Origin: Microbacterium ureisolvens | GTDB lineage: Bacteria; Actinomycetota; Actinomycetes; Actinomycetales; Microbacteriaceae | DNA length: 64,000 bases | Assembly: GCF_019511645.1 (NCBI RefSeq) | Contig: NZ_JAEUAX010000001.1 | Location: 62,001 to 126,000, forward strand | Direction: 5' to 3' | Shown here: positions 25,727-34,787 of the stretch, one piece after another | Position numbering within the stretch: the stretch's first letter is position 1 | Layout of the letters: each line of letters starts with the position of its first letter | Notes under the pieces: model-generated | Databases searched by the model: none | What the model was told of the DNA's origin: nothing | The model's input: the letters and a program-made list of their open reading frames with translations, nothing else | Made by a program: the position numbers and the translations under genes

Positions 25727-26866
25727 ATGATCCGGTTCGAGAACGTCACGAAGCGCTTTCGCGGCACTTCCAAACCCGCGCTGAGCGATGTCGATTTCGA
25801 GGTGCTGCGCGGGGAGTTCGTCTTCCTCGTCGGCGCGTCGGGCTCCGGCAAGTCCTCCTGCCTGCGCCTCATCCTCCGCGAGGAGACGCCGTCGGAAGGG
25901 CGCGTGGTGGTCCTGGGCCGCGACCTGCGCACGCTGTCGAACCGCAAGGTGCCGTACTTCCGGCGCCACGTCGGCGCGGTCTTCCAGGACTTCCGGCTGC
26001 TGCCGACCAAGACCGTGTTCCAGAACGTCGCGTTCACGCTGCAGGTCATCGGGTCGTCGCGCGGCTTCATCCAGCAGGCGGTCCCCGAGGTGCTCGCCCT
26101 CGTCGGTCTCGCCGGCAAGGAGAAGAGGTTCCCGCACGAGCTGTCGGGGGGTGAGCAGCAGCGCGTCGCGATCGCGCGCGCGCTGGTGAACCGGCCCCAG
26201 ATCCTCCTTGCGGACGAGCCGACCGGGAACCTCGACCCCGCGACCTCCATCGACATCATGCAGCTGCTCGCCCGCATCAACGCGGGCGGCACCACCGTCG
26301 TGATGGCCACGCACGAGGCCGGATTCGTCGACCAGATGCAGCGCCGCGTCATCGAGCTGCGCCACGGCGAGATCATCCGCGACGAGCGCCACGGCGGCTA
26401 CGGCGACCGGTCGAGCCTTCCGAGCCTGGCCCCCGAGCCGGAGCGCGGTGCTGCCGCCGTCGCCGCCCTCACCGCGGTGCTCGAGGTGCAGCGCGAGGCC
26501 GCCATCGCGGCCGCCGCAGGGCTCGACCCGACAGCGGTCCACGACGACGAGCTCGTCGGAGGGGAGACGGATGCCGTGTCGCCGGCCGCGTCGCCGTCGG
26601 CCGGCGTCGCCGCGGCCGCGGCCGCCGCTGCGGCTGCCGTCGCGGTCACGGCGGCGGAGGCGCAGCAGGCGCAGGGGCTCGCGCAGGCTCTCGATGAGCC
26701 CGTTGCCGATGCCGCACCCGAGGCGGAGGCATCCGATCCCGCGAAGCCCACGCACACGCAGCCGATCCCGCTGGTCGACGCCGTCGAGCTGCAGGTCGAG
26801 GAACTCGGACTCGCGGACCGCCTCGGACTGGACGCCGGCGACGACGAAGTGGGGCCCACCTCATGA
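25727..26866 (+). CDS. ftsE: Cell-division ABC ATPase FtsE with long C-terminal extension
   Basis: The ATPase of FtsEX, which activates peptidoglycan hydrolases at the division site. The normal FtsE body covers residues 1-~225, with Walker A GASGSGKS, signature LSGGEQQR and Walker B LLADEPTGNLD. About 150 further residues form an Ala/Glu/Asp-rich tail with a poly-Ala run (~297-310), which most FtsE proteins lack. The tail ends EVGPTS and its stop overlaps the ftsX ATG. A TAGGCT box lies 9 bases before the ATG. Base composition of the tail matches the rest of the gene. Confidence 0.94.
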   Translation: MIRFENVTKRFRGTSKPALSDVDFEVLRGEFVFLVGASGSGKSSCLRLILREETPSEGRVVVLGRDLRTLSNRKVPYFRRHVGAVFQDFRLLPTKTVFQNVAFTLQVIGSSRGFIQQAVPEVLALVGLAGKEKRFPHELSGGEQQRVAIARALVNRPQILLADEPTGNLDPATSIDIMQLLARINAGGTTVVMATHEAGFVDQMQRRVIELRHGEIIRDERHGGYGDRSSLPSLAPEPERGAAAVAALTAVLEVQREAAIAAAAGLDPTAVHDDELVGGETDAVSPAASPSAGVAAAAAAAAAAVAVTAAEAQQAQGLAQALDEPVADAAPEAEASDPAKPTHTQPIPLVDAVELQVEELGLADRLGLDAGDDEVGPTS

Positions 26867-27777
26867 GGTTCGGACTCATCATGTCGGAGGCGTTCACCGG
26901 CCTCCGGCGCAACCTCTCGATGGTCGTGTCGGTGGTGCTCGTCACGTTCGTCTCGCTGACGTTCGTGGGCGCCGCGATCCTCATGCAGATGCAGATCGGC
27001 ACGATGCGCGACTTCTGGGTCGAGCGCGCGCAGGTCGCCGTGTACATGTGCACGAGCATCTCGACACCCGCGACGTGCTCCGCCGGCGGGGCCAGTCCCG
27101 AGCAGGTCGAAGAGGTGCGCGCGAAGCTCGAGGGCAGCGCGTTGGCGCCGCTCATCCGGGACCTCACCTTCCTCGATCACCAGCAGGCGTACGACGAGCT
27201 TCTCGAGATCGCCGGCGAGGAGAATGCGAGCGTCATCACGCCCGAGCAGGTGAACGAGACGTTCCGCATCACGCTGGTCGACCCGGAGCAGTCCGATGTG
27301 ATCATCGAGGCCTTCAGCGGAATGCAGGGGGTCGAACTGGTCAAGGACCAGATGCAGTACCTCGACCCGCTGTTCTCCGCGCTCACGATCGCCACATACA
27401 TCGCGGTGGGGATCGCGGTGCTGATGCTCATCGCCGCGGTGCTGCTGATCGCGACGACCATCCGCCTCTCCGCGTTCGCACGAAGACGGGAATTGGGCAT
27501 CATGCGCCTGGTCGGGGCATCCAACCGCTTCATCCAGACGCCGTTCATCCTCGAGGGCGTCATCGCGGCGCTGCTCGGGTCGATCCTCGCGAGCGCGGCC
27601 GTGATCGCGGGAGTGCACTTCGGCGTCAACAACTATCTGCGCAACCGCGTCGATTTCGTGACCACCTGGGTCGGCATGGCAGATGCGTGGCTCGTTGTTC
27701 CGGTCCTGATCCTGGTCGGGGTGGTCCTCGCGGCCCTGTCGGCGAGCTTCGCGATCCGCAGATGGCTCCGGGCGTGA
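26863..27777 (+). CDS. ftsX: Cell-division membrane protein FtsX
   Basis: The transmembrane partner of FtsE. The 304-aa protein has an N-terminal helix (~20-45) and an extracellular domain (~46-175) containing a Cys pair (CTSISTPATC) that is expected to face the cell-wall hydrolase. Three C-terminal helices include the FARRRELGIMRLVGASN permease signature. It starts at an ATG overlapping the ftsE stop by four bases. Confidence 0.95.
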   Translation: MRFGLIMSEAFTGLRRNLSMVVSVVLVTFVSLTFVGAAILMQMQIGTMRDFWVERAQVAVYMCTSISTPATCSAGGASPEQVEEVRAKLEGSALAPLIRDLTFLDHQQAYDELLEIAGEENASVITPEQVNETFRITLVDPEQSDVIIEAFSGMQGVELVKDQMQYLDPLFSALTIATYIAVGIAVLMLIAAVLLIATTIRLSAFARRRELGIMRLVGASNRFIQTPFILEGVIAALLGSILASAAVIAGVHFGVNNYLRNRVDFVTTWVGMADAWLVVPVLILVGVVLAALSASFAIRRWLRA

Positions 27778-27870
27778 TCGTCCGCCCCGCCGCAGGGGTA
27801 GACTGACAGGCTGCCGTCCGCCCTTCCACAGGCTCAGGGATCAGCAGGGCGGCATCAGCGAGGAGACATC

Positions 27871-28347
27871 ATGCCCAGGGAACGCGGGGAGAAGGTCGTG
27901 GCGACCAATCGTCGCGCGCGCCACGAGTACGCCATCGAGAAGACGTACGAGGCGGGCCTCGTGCTCACCGGCACCGAGGTGAAGTCGCTGCGCGAAGGCC
28001 GCGCGAACCTCTCGGACGGCTACGCGTACATCGACAACGGCGAGGCGTACCTGGATGCGGTGCACATCCCGGAGTACTCGCAGGGGCACTGGACGAACCA
28101 CTCGTCCAAGCGCACGCGCAAGCTTCTGCTGCACAAGGAGGAGATCGTCAAGCTCTCGCACACGATCTCGGCCGGCGGCTACACGCTGATCCCGCTGAAG
28201 CTGTATTTCTCCGATGGTCGGGCCAAGGTCGAGATCGCCGTCGCGAAGGGCAAGCGCGAGTTCGAGAAGCGACAGACGATCCGCGAGCGCGAAGACAAGC
28301 GCGAGGCCGAGCGCGCGATGCGCTCCCGCAACCGGCTCGGCGACTGA
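27871..28347 (+). CDS. smpB: tmRNA-binding protein SmpB
   Basis: Binds tmRNA and brings it to stalled ribosomes. The 158-aa protein has the family sequences [29 protein letters not shown] and [10 protein letters not shown], plus the basic C-terminal tail. GAGGAG precedes the ATG. A TAGACT box at 27799-27804 may be its own promoter. Its RNA partner ssrA lies 5.9 kb downstream rather than next to it. Confidence 0.97.
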   Translation: MPRERGEKVVATNRRARHEYAIEKTYEAGLVLTGTEVKSLREGRANLSDGYAYIDNGEAYLDAVHIPEYSQGHWTNHSSKRTRKLLLHKEEIVKLSHTISAGGYTLIPLKLYFSDGRAKVEIAVAKGKREFEKRQTIREREDKREAERAMRSRNRLGD

Positions 28348-28445
28348 CGCAGAGACCTACCGCGCCGCTGTGTGCCGGCCGGTCCGCGATGCTTGGGCGG
28401 GGCGCGGGGATCGATGGCGTGTCCGCGCGCCGGTGAGGGGACCGC

Positions 28446-29123
28446 TCATCGGGCGGCGAACCGGGCCTCGACGGCCGCCGAGATCACGATGTCTTCGGGC
28501 TGGAGCTGCACCGACGGTCCGCCGCCCGCCGCATCCGAGGCGAAGGATGCCTTCGCCATCAGCATCCGGGGTGCGGGAGCCATCTCTGCAGTGCCGGGCT
28601 GGGTCAGCAGGCCCACGTCCGCGAGCTCGATCGCGCTCACGTCCGCGAGGCCGAGCGCGCCGGCGTAGGCGGTGGCGCGGGCGACCGCGACCCCCACGGC
28701 CTGCGTCGCGACCTCCCGCTCCACCGCAGCCTTCGTCTCCGGGGTGAGCTTCCACTCGATCCAGCCGAGCTGCACCCCCTCGCGCTCGGCGACCTCGCCC
28801 GCCCACCACGACAGCACGGCGAAGTCGGTGAACGTGATGGCGAAGTCGACGGTGGCGTAGTGCACCGGCGCGAGGCGCTTGCCCTCGTTGTTCCAGGGGC
28901 GCTCCGACCACACCGACACGCGCTGACTCGACCACTCGGTGACGGTGCCCGCCGACTTCCGCGAGGCGAGATCGTCGCGCACCGGCTCAGTGAGCGCCGC
29001 CATCCGCTCGACGACCGCCCCGCGCTCGGGTCCCTCGGCGCGGATGGTCAGGTGCGCGATCGCGCGCTCCGGGGCGATGCGGGTCTCGTGCTCCCCGCGT
29101 ACGGTGATGACGACGTCGCTCAT
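28446..29123 (-). CDS. SIMPL (DUF541) domain protein
   Basis: A 225-aa protein of the SIMPL/DUF541 family, recognised from the N-terminal VRGEHETRIAPERAIAHLTI and the conserved order of a wing region and a C-terminal VSAIELADVG-like segment. No signal peptide is present, unlike many Gram-negative members, so it is probably cytosolic. Function is unknown. It is convergent with smpB. Confidence 0.85.
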   Translation of the reverse strand: MSDVVITVRGEHETRIAPERAIAHLTIRAEGPERGAVVERMAALTEPVRDDLASRKSAGTVTEWSSQRVSVWSERPWNNEGKRLAPVHYATVDFAITFTDFAVLSWWAGEVAEREGVQLGWIEWKLTPETKAAVEREVATQAVGVAVARATAYAGALGLADVSAIELADVGLLTQPGTAEMAPAPRMLMAKASFASDAAGGGPSVQLQPEDIVISAAVEARFAAR

Positions 29124-29151
29124 CCTCAGACCCTAACCCTTCGCGTGGGAA

Positions 29152-29964
29152 TCACTCCGGGAAGATCTGCCCCACCGGGAGCCGCTTCTCCGCCTGGAAC
29201 ACATCCTCGGTGCGGCCGTACGCCCAGTACGCCGACAGCGACAGGTCCGCACGCGCGACCCCGCGGGCGAGCAGGATCGGCCGCAGCGCCTTCATCGCGC
29301 TGCGCTCACCGTGCGCGAACACCTGCACGCGGCCGACCGGCCAGGTCGCCGCATCCACCGCCGCGACGAGCCGGGTCCCGGGGGCATCGTGGTCCTCGTC
29401 GACCCACTGGACGACGGCGTCCGCCGGCACCTCCACCCGGTGCGCCGGCGAACGCGTCTCGACGATGGTCGTGACCCGAGTCCCCGCGGGCAGCGTCTCG
29501 AGCGCCGACCAGATCGCGGGGATCGCCGATTCGTCGCCGATCAGCACGTGATGGTCTGCAGTGGGATCGGGCCGGTAGCCGCCGCCCGGTGCCGACATGG
29601 TGAGCCGATCGCCGGGCTTCGCGTTCGCGGCCCATGGTCCGGCGACGCCCGTGTCACCGTGCACCACGAAGTCGATGTCGATCGTGCGGGCCGCAGCATC
29701 CACTCGCCGGATGGTGTAGGTCCGGATCGTCGGGAGCTCGTCGAACGGCAGCGATTCCCGCAGGGCCGCGAGGTCGTACGGCGGCTCGAGCGTGCTGCCG
29801 GCCGGCGGGAAGTGCAGTTTGGCGTACTTGTCGGTCTCGGGCCGGTCGGCGAAGTCGGCGAACTCCTCACCCGCCAGCGTCACGCGTACGAGGTCGGGAG
29901 AGAGCCATGTGCTTCCGGTCACGAAGAGGGTGGTCTGCGGGCGCGCGGCACGAGGTGAGGTCAC
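29152..29964 (-). CDS. Siderophore-interacting FAD/NAD(P)H ferric-siderophore reductase
   Basis: A 270-aa siderophore-interacting protein that would release iron by reducing ferric siderophores. It has an FAD-binding domain with IRTYTIRR (about 80-87), followed by the NAD(P)H/SIP domain with HVLIGDESAIPA and the C-terminal YWAYGRTEDVF motif. The GTG start at 29964 lies 6 bases after a TAGCAT box, implying a leaderless mRNA. The short CTTA/TAAG symmetry over that box is weak evidence for iron control. Confidence 0.92.
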   Translation of the reverse strand: MTSPRAARPQTTLFVTGSTWLSPDLVRVTLAGEEFADFADRPETDKYAKLHFPPAGSTLEPPYDLAALRESLPFDELPTIRTYTIRRVDAAARTIDIDFVVHGDTGVAGPWAANAKPGDRLTMSAPGGGYRPDPTADHHVLIGDESAIPAIWSALETLPAGTRVTTIVETRSPAHRVEVPADAVVQWVDEDHDAPGTRLVAAVDAATWPVGRVQVFAHGERSAMKALRPILLARGVARADLSLSAYWAYGRTEDVFQAEKRLPVGQIFPE

Positions 29965-29970
29965 CCTTAC

Positions 29971-29976
29971 ATGCTA
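29971..29976 (-). promoter_or_regulatory. Candidate -10 box (TAGCAT) for the siderophore-interacting protein
   Basis: On the minus strand TAGCAT is followed by 6 bases and the GTG start. The flanks form an imperfect CTTA-N5-TAAG symmetry (29966-29978) that could bind a DtxR/IdeR-type repressor, but the match to that consensus is poor. Confidence 0.4.
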
Positions 29977-30101
29977 AGCAACGGATGCCGCGTCCCCGGC
30001 CGGTCTGCCACACGCTCGCCCGCCGCGCAACCGGGTCGAGCGGCCGCCGCGGCGCTTCTATCGTCGTGCGGTAGGGAACCCGACCGGCGAGGAGCGAACC
30101 G

Positions 30102-31028
30102 ATGTCACGGAACGTGAGAGTGCTGCAGTGCACCCCTGAGGACGTCTTCGATGTGCTGGCGGACGGCTGGCTGTACCCGTCGTGGGTGGTCGGCGCGTCG
30201 CGCATGCGCGAAGTCGACGAGACGTGGCCGATGGCCGGCGCGGAGCTGCATCACTCCTTCGGAGTGTGGCCGGCACTCCTCGACGACAAGACGATCGTCG
30301 AGGAGTTCGCCCGGCCGCACACGATGGTGATGAAGGCGCGCGGCTGGCCGATCGGCGAGGCCCGCGTGAGCATCCAGGTCAAGCCGCGTGGCGACGCCTG
30401 CGTCGTGCGCATCCAGGAAGAGGCCGTCGCCGGGCCCGGTCGCTTCATCCCGGCCCCGCTGATGGATGTCGCGCTGCACTGGCGCAACGACGAGACGCTG
30501 CATCGACTCGCGTACCTCGCCGAAGGCAGGGCCGCGAGCCGCGCGGCCGCGACGACGGCGGAGAAGGAGATGGCCGCATCGGGCGAGAAGCAGGAGGCGG
30601 ATGCTGCGTCCTCGGCCGATGCGGGGGAGGCAGAGGCGGCGACCCCCGCCGTCGATGAGGAGAGGGATGCTGCCATGTCACATGCGGAGAGTGGCTCTGA
30701 GCCCGTGGTCCCCACCGGTGAGACCGAGTGGGTCGACGCGGCGACGTCGATCGACGCCGTCGAATCGGGATCCGCGGACGAGCCGGGCGAGAGCGAGTCC
30801 CTGCCGCCGGTCACTGCGGGTGATGCCGATGGCTCGGCGGGCGCCGCCACCCAGGAACCCATGCCAGGTGCGGCGGCAGAGTCGCACCGTTCGGACGTCG
30901 ATGAGCGGGTCGCGCGAGCCGACGAAGCGGGGGCATCGGCGGGCACGCCGGAGGACTCGTGGGACCCGATGTCCGGCGCGGGCGAGTCCGAGCCGGTGGC
31001 GCCCGACGACGGAGCGCCGCAGAGGTGA
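30102..31028 (+). CDS. SRPBCC-fold protein with acidic low-complexity tail
   Basis: A 308-aa protein. Residues ~1-145 form a START/polyketide-cyclase-like SRPBCC domain (begins [32 protein letters not shown]), a fold that binds hydrophobic ligands. Residues ~150-308 are Ala/Glu/Ser-rich, probably disordered, and without recognisable domains. GAGGAG precedes the ATG. The stop overlaps the start of the FAD oxidoreductase gene, and the third gene (SDR) overlaps in turn, so the three form one operon. Similar trios suggest lipid or terpenoid modification, but the substrate is unknown. Confidence 0.85.
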   Translation: MSRNVRVLQCTPEDVFDVLADGWLYPSWVVGASRMREVDETWPMAGAELHHSFGVWPALLDDKTIVEEFARPHTMVMKARGWPIGEARVSIQVKPRGDACVVRIQEEAVAGPGRFIPAPLMDVALHWRNDETLHRLAYLAEGRAASRAAATTAEKEMAASGEKQEADAASSADAGEAEAATPAVDEERDAAMSHAESGSEPVVPTGETEWVDAATSIDAVESGSADEPGESESLPPVTAGDADGSAGAATQEPMPGAAAESHRSDVDERVARADEAGASAGTPEDSWDPMSGAGESEPVAPDDGAPQR

Positions 31029-32533
31029 ACGGGAGGCCCCGGCGCGGCGGCCTCGAGTTCGACGCCGTGGTCGTAGGGTCCGGTCCCAACGGTCTCGCCG
31101 CCGCCGTCACACTCGCACGCGCCGGCCTTCGCGTGCGGGTGTACGAACGCGCTGACCAGCCTGGCGGCGGCGCGGCGACCCGCGAGCTGACATTGCCGGG
31201 GTTTCGGCACGACGTGTGCTCGGCCGTGCACCCGATGGCGTTCGAGTCGCGATTCTTCCGCGAGTTCGGCCTCCGCGAACGCGTCGGGTTCGTCACCCCC
31301 GAGGTCTCATTCGCGCATCCGCTCCACGAGCGCCATGCCGGCATCGCCTACCGCGACCTCACCCGCACCGCTGAGGCGCTCGGCCCCGATGCCCGCGCGT
31401 ACACACGGCTGCTGCGTCCCCTCGTCGACCGCTCTACGAACGTCGCCGAATTCACGGGGTCGCCGCTGGTGCGCATGCCCGCCGATCTCCCCACCGCCAT
31501 CGCGTTCGGCTTACGCTCTCTCGAGCAGGGGTCGCCCGCGTGGAACGCGCGGTTCCGGGAGGACACCGCGCCCGCCATGCTCACCGGGGTGGCCGCGCAC
31601 ACGATCCTGACGCAGCCGAGTGTCTCCGCCGCGGGCGCCGGACTGGCCCTCGCCGCCTACGCGCATGCTCGCGGCTGGCCCATTCCGATCGGCGGCAGCC
31701 AGGCCATCATCGATGCGATGGTCGAGGATCTCCGTGACCACGGGGGCGAGGTCGTCGTCGACCACGAGGTGACCGCCCTCGCGCAGCTGCCCCCCGCCAC
31801 GGTCACTCTGCTGGATGTCACGCCGAAGGCGCTCGCACGCATTGCCGGGGACGCCCTGCCGGACCGGTACCGGCGCACACTCCAGCGCTTCCGATACGGC
31901 GACGGCGTGGCGAAGGTCGACTTCGCGCTGAGCGATCCGGTGCCGTGGACGCATCCGGAGCTGCGCCGCGCGGGCACCGTGCACGTGGGAGGCACGCGCG
32001 CGGAGGTGGCGGATGCCGAGAACCAGGTCAACCGAGGCCGCATGCCCGAGCGCCCCTACGTGCTCGTCTCGCAGCCGTCGCTGTTCGATCCCTCGCGGGC
32101 GCCAGAGGGCAAGCACACGCTGTGGACGTACACCCATGTGCCCGCGGGCAGCGCCGTCGATCGCCGTGAGGCGGTGATCCGGCAGATCGAGCGGTTCGCA
32201 CCGGGCTTCCGCGACACGATCCTCGCGACCAGCTCCCGCACGGCCCGCGAGGTGGAGCGTCACAACCCGAACTATCCGGGAGGAGACATCGCCGCGGGTG
32301 CCCCCGACCTCTGGCAGTTGTTCAGCCGACCGGTGCTGAGTCCCGATCCGTGGCGAACCCCCATACCGGGCGTGTACCTCGCCGGCGCCTCGACAGCGCC
32401 CGGACCGGGGGTGACGGGTCTTCCCGGCTGGTTCGCCGCCATGAGCGCCCTCCGCCACGACTTCGGCACGCGCGCCATGCCCGACCTGTCCCCGCGCCGG
32501 CCACCGGCTCGATCAGGCGAGACGGTGACGTGA
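31025..32533 (+). CDS. Phytoene-desaturase-like FAD-dependent oxidoreductase
   Basis: A 502-aa flavoprotein of the phytoene desaturase/amine oxidase superfamily. The dinucleotide-binding motif [20 protein letters not shown] starts near residue 15, followed by the GGGAATREL region. The C-terminal FAD-binding part has [21 protein letters not shown]. The GTG start overlaps the SRPBCC stop. No other carotenoid gene is nearby, so a role in carotenoid synthesis is not supported; it may act on another isoprenoid or lipid. Confidence 0.9.
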   Translation: MNGRPRRGGLEFDAVVVGSGPNGLAAAVTLARAGLRVRVYERADQPGGGAATRELTLPGFRHDVCSAVHPMAFESRFFREFGLRERVGFVTPEVSFAHPLHERHAGIAYRDLTRTAEALGPDARAYTRLLRPLVDRSTNVAEFTGSPLVRMPADLPTAIAFGLRSLEQGSPAWNARFREDTAPAMLTGVAAHTILTQPSVSAAGAGLALAAYAHARGWPIPIGGSQAIIDAMVEDLRDHGGEVVVDHEVTALAQLPPATVTLLDVTPKALARIAGDALPDRYRRTLQRFRYGDGVAKVDFALSDPVPWTHPELRRAGTVHVGGTRAEVADAENQVNRGRMPERPYVLVSQPSLFDPSRAPEGKHTLWTYTHVPAGSAVDRREAVIRQIERFAPGFRDTILATSSRTAREVERHNPNYPGGDIAAGAPDLWQLFSRPVLSPDPWRTPIPGVYLAGASTAPGPGVTGLPGWFAAMSALRHDFGTRAMPDLSPRRPPARSGETVT

Positions 32534-33477
32534 GTCCTGCACGGCGACCGGAGGTGGTCGTGATCACCGGGGCCTCCAGCGGCATCGGCCGCGCGACCGC
32601 CCGCGCGTACGCCCGCCGCGGAGCCCGGCTGGTGCTGGCCTCGCGAAGCCGCGCGGCGCTCGAGACAGTCGCAGAGGAGTGCCGAGCGCACGGTGCGCGC
32701 GCCCTGGTCGTACCGACGGACGTCTCCGTCGAGGCACAGGTGCAGGCTCTGGCCGAAGCAGCCGTGGCGCAGTACGGGCGTATCGATGTGTGGGTGGGAA
32801 ACGCCGGCGTCTTCGCCTACGGAGGTTTCGACCAGCTGCCCCCTGGTGTGTTCCGGCAGGTCGTCGAGACGAATCTCATGGGTCAGGTGCACGGTGCCCG
32901 CGCTGCGCTGCCCCACTTCCGCCGGCAGGGCACAGGCACGCTCGTCATGATCGCCTCGCTGTACTCGCGGGTGGCGTCGCCCGGCATCTCGCCGTACGTC
33001 ACGAGCAAGTACGGTGTGCTGGGCTTCGCGGAGGCGCTCCGTCAGGAGCTGCGGGGGAGCGGCGTCCGCATCAGCCTCATCATCCCGGGGGCCGTCGACA
33101 CGCCCATCTATCAGCACGCCGCCAACGTCACGGGGAGGAGAGCGCGGCCGCTGCCGCCGGCGGCGTCGCCCGATCGCGTTGCCAGGGCGATCGTTCGTTC
33201 CGCCGGCCGCCGACGGTTCGCCGCGTACGTGGGCGGGCTGCAGCGGCTCGTCGTGCCCGTCCACGATTTCGCGCCGGGGTTCTACGACGCGATCGCGTCG
33301 GTGCTGATGGATCGCTTCGAGCTGCACGGAACCTCGTCGGTGAGCTTCGGCACCGTGCTCGAAGCGCCCGGGCGGGCCGATCCGACGACGGGCGGTTGGC
33401 GGTCGGCCCGACTCCGCCTCGCGCTCGCCACAGGCGTGGGCGCGGCGGTGGCGGCGTTCCTCGCCCGCCGGCGGTGA
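32530..33477 (+). CDS. SDR-family NAD(P)-dependent oxidoreductase with C-terminal hydrophobic helix
   Basis: A 315-aa short-chain dehydrogenase. Motifs are TGASSGIG (cofactor), NAG, catalytic Ser in IASLYS and YVTSK (Tyr-x3-Lys), followed by the PG region. The last ~25 residues form a hydrophobic helix ending in ARRR, which suggests membrane attachment and a lipophilic substrate. The GTG overlaps the stop of the FAD oxidoreductase gene. Confidence 0.92.
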   Translation: MSPARRPEVVVITGASSGIGRATARAYARRGARLVLASRSRAALETVAEECRAHGARALVVPTDVSVEAQVQALAEAAVAQYGRIDVWVGNAGVFAYGGFDQLPPGVFRQVVETNLMGQVHGARAALPHFRRQGTGTLVMIASLYSRVASPGISPYVTSKYGVLGFAEALRQELRGSGVRISLIIPGAVDTPIYQHAANVTGRRARPLPPAASPDRVARAIVRSAGRRRFAAYVGGLQRLVVPVHDFAPGFYDAIASVLMDRFELHGTSSVSFGTVLEAPGRADPTTGGWRSARLRLALATGVGAAVAAFLARRR

Positions 33478-33493
33478 TCCGCAGAGCGGCGGG
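33464..33493. terminator. Possible hairpin between convergent SDR and DUF2231 genes
   Basis: CCCGCCG (33464-33470) pairs with CGGCGGG (33487-33493) around a 16-base loop. It overlaps the SDR stop region. Weak, but it is placed where a terminator would be expected. Confidence 0.35.
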
Positions 33494-33496
33494 GGA

Positions 33497-34006
33497 TCAG
33501 CGGAAGCCTTCCATCTGCGTGCGTTCGTCGGCCACGCGCACCCCGTAGCGGTAGGCGAGCTTTCCCCCGAGCCAGCCCGACACCCCCAGAGCGGCGAGCC
33601 CGACGATCGTGAGGACCACGCCCCAGATGCTCACCTCGTCGTCGTCATCGGCGGACAGTCGTACGAGCAGATTGATGACGAAGAGCGCGGTCACGCCCAG
33701 GTTGATCGCCATGTGGATCGTCGCGGTGCGTCGCGCCTGGGTGGTGCGGCCGAGCTGAAGGTAGTCGATGAAACCCCAGATCGCCGCGAGCACTGCCCCG
33801 ATGAGGCCGATGACGATGAGGATCCACGCGCCGCGGATGTACGGCTCGGGGTCTGGTGAAGCCAGTCCGATGATGTCGAAGACGAGACTCGCCACCCACG
33901 TGCCGATCGGGATCGTCACCAGGATGGGGTGGAACGGGTGGCCGTAGGGCCCGGCGATCGCCGACCGTGGCTGCTTCGCACGCTGCTGCGGGGTGTTCTG
34001 CGACAT
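33497..34006 (-). CDS. DUF2231 family membrane protein
   Basis: A 169-aa integral membrane protein with four hydrophobic helices (about 30-50, 62-85, 98-118, 130-150). The N-terminal GPYGHPFHPILVTIPIGTW is characteristic of DUF2231. Function is unknown. The upstream region between it and ssrA (34007-34259) holds no gene that I can support. Confidence 0.88.
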   Translation of the reverse strand: MSQNTPQQRAKQPRSAIAGPYGHPFHPILVTIPIGTWVASLVFDIIGLASPDPEPYIRGAWILIVIGLIGAVLAAIWGFIDYLQLGRTTQARRTATIHMAINLGVTALFVINLLVRLSADDDDEVSIWGVVLTIVGLAALGVSGWLGGKLAYRYGVRVADERTQMEGFR

Positions 34007-34162
34007 GGGGATCTCACTCCTCGAGTTGGTGGCCCCAGCGGACCACCTTCCGCCGCATCTGACAGGGGCCTTGACACGAGGGTCGGATGCCCGCCTCCCT
34101 CACCTCACGCGTCTCTCGCCGCCCCCAGGCGGTCGGGAATGGCGGGGGCGCAGCATCCGTTG

Positions 34163-34168
34163 TATTCT
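34163..34168 (+). promoter_or_regulatory. Candidate -10 box (TATTCT) upstream of ssrA
   Basis: TATTCT in a TGTATTCTGATG context lies 92 bases upstream of the mature tmRNA 5' end. The precursor would then need 5' trimming. The -35 region is not obvious. Confidence 0.35.
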
Positions 34169-34259
34169 GATGTGCTCGGATGCTTCGGCGTCCGGGTCTT
34201 GGCAACTCCACAGTGTGACAGCGGCCCTTCGCAAGAAGGACACCTCGAGAGAGGCGAAC

Positions 34260-34627
34260 GGGGATGATCGGTTTCGACATCGCCTGTGAATCTGCGTGAA
34301 GCGGGCCGAGGATGCAGGGTTATCTCGTGAACGCCCCCTGCAAACCAATAACTGCCGAAAAGAAGCAGTCCGACTTCGCCCTCGCTGCCTGAGCAGCGAG
34401 CCCGAGTCCGTCAATCCGTGACTGATCCCGTCACGGGTATTGGCGTCATCTAGGGATCTTGCTGCGTGACGTCGCCTGAGCGTCACGCGGGACTCTTTTC
34501 AGGATGGGCTCGTCGACTTAGGTGTCTGTGACAAAGGTCGGAGCCGAGTAGAACGCTCGCACAGACTGCGCCCGGAGAATCCGCAGTATCCCAGCGATGG
34601 ACGGGGGTTCGATTCCCCCCATCTCCA
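34260..34627 (+). ncRNA. ssrA: Transfer-messenger RNA (tmRNA)
   Basis: A 368-nt tmRNA. The tRNA-like ends pair as GGGGATG (34260-34266) with CATCTCC (34620-34626), with a T-arm GGGGGTTCGATTCCCCC. The tag reading frame begins at the resume codon GCC at 34354 and ends at TGA 34390-34392, encoding AEKKQSDFALAA, whose ALAA end is the proteolysis signal. The discriminator is A and CCA is not encoded. Pseudoknot-forming repeats fill the middle. Partner smpB is at 27871-28347. Confidence 0.97.
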
Positions 34628-34646
34628 CAACCGCTGTCACCAGAAT

Positions 34647-34690
34647 CGGAGCCCTGGCCCTCGCGAGAAATCGCGAGGACCGGGGCTCTG
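34647..34690 (+). terminator. Terminator of ssrA
   Basis: A 20-bp stem (34647-34666 with 34671-34690, three mismatches) capped by a GAAA tetraloop lies 20 bases after the tmRNA 3' end. Confidence 0.85.
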
Positions 34691-34726
34691 CTGTCACCGC
34701 CCGTTCGGCGGCGCGCAGCGGCGCAG

Positions 34727-34760
34727 ACGGATGCCGCGGCACTCGGGCTGCGGCATCCGT
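34727..34760 (-). terminator. Probable terminator of the GH13 gene
   Basis: Perfect 11-bp arms (34727-34737 and 34750-34760) around a 12-base loop lie 28 bases downstream of the GH13 stop on the minus strand. Confidence 0.6.
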
Positions 34761-34787
34761 CGGTGTCCTGCGCTCACGACGCGGCGC

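Noticed and set aside
28360..28440. Terminator hairpin between smpB and the SIMPL gene
   Set aside because: Only short GC-rich complementarities interrupted by mismatches; no stem clearly better than chance in this base composition.
34340..34352. GCA-AAC as resume codon of the tmRNA tag
   Set aside because: That frame meets TAA after three codons. The frame starting at GCC 34354 gives the expected ALAA ending.
34518..34742. Small minus-strand ORF over the tmRNA 3' part
   Set aside because: It reads the complement of ssrA, whose acceptor stem and T-arm are unmistakable.
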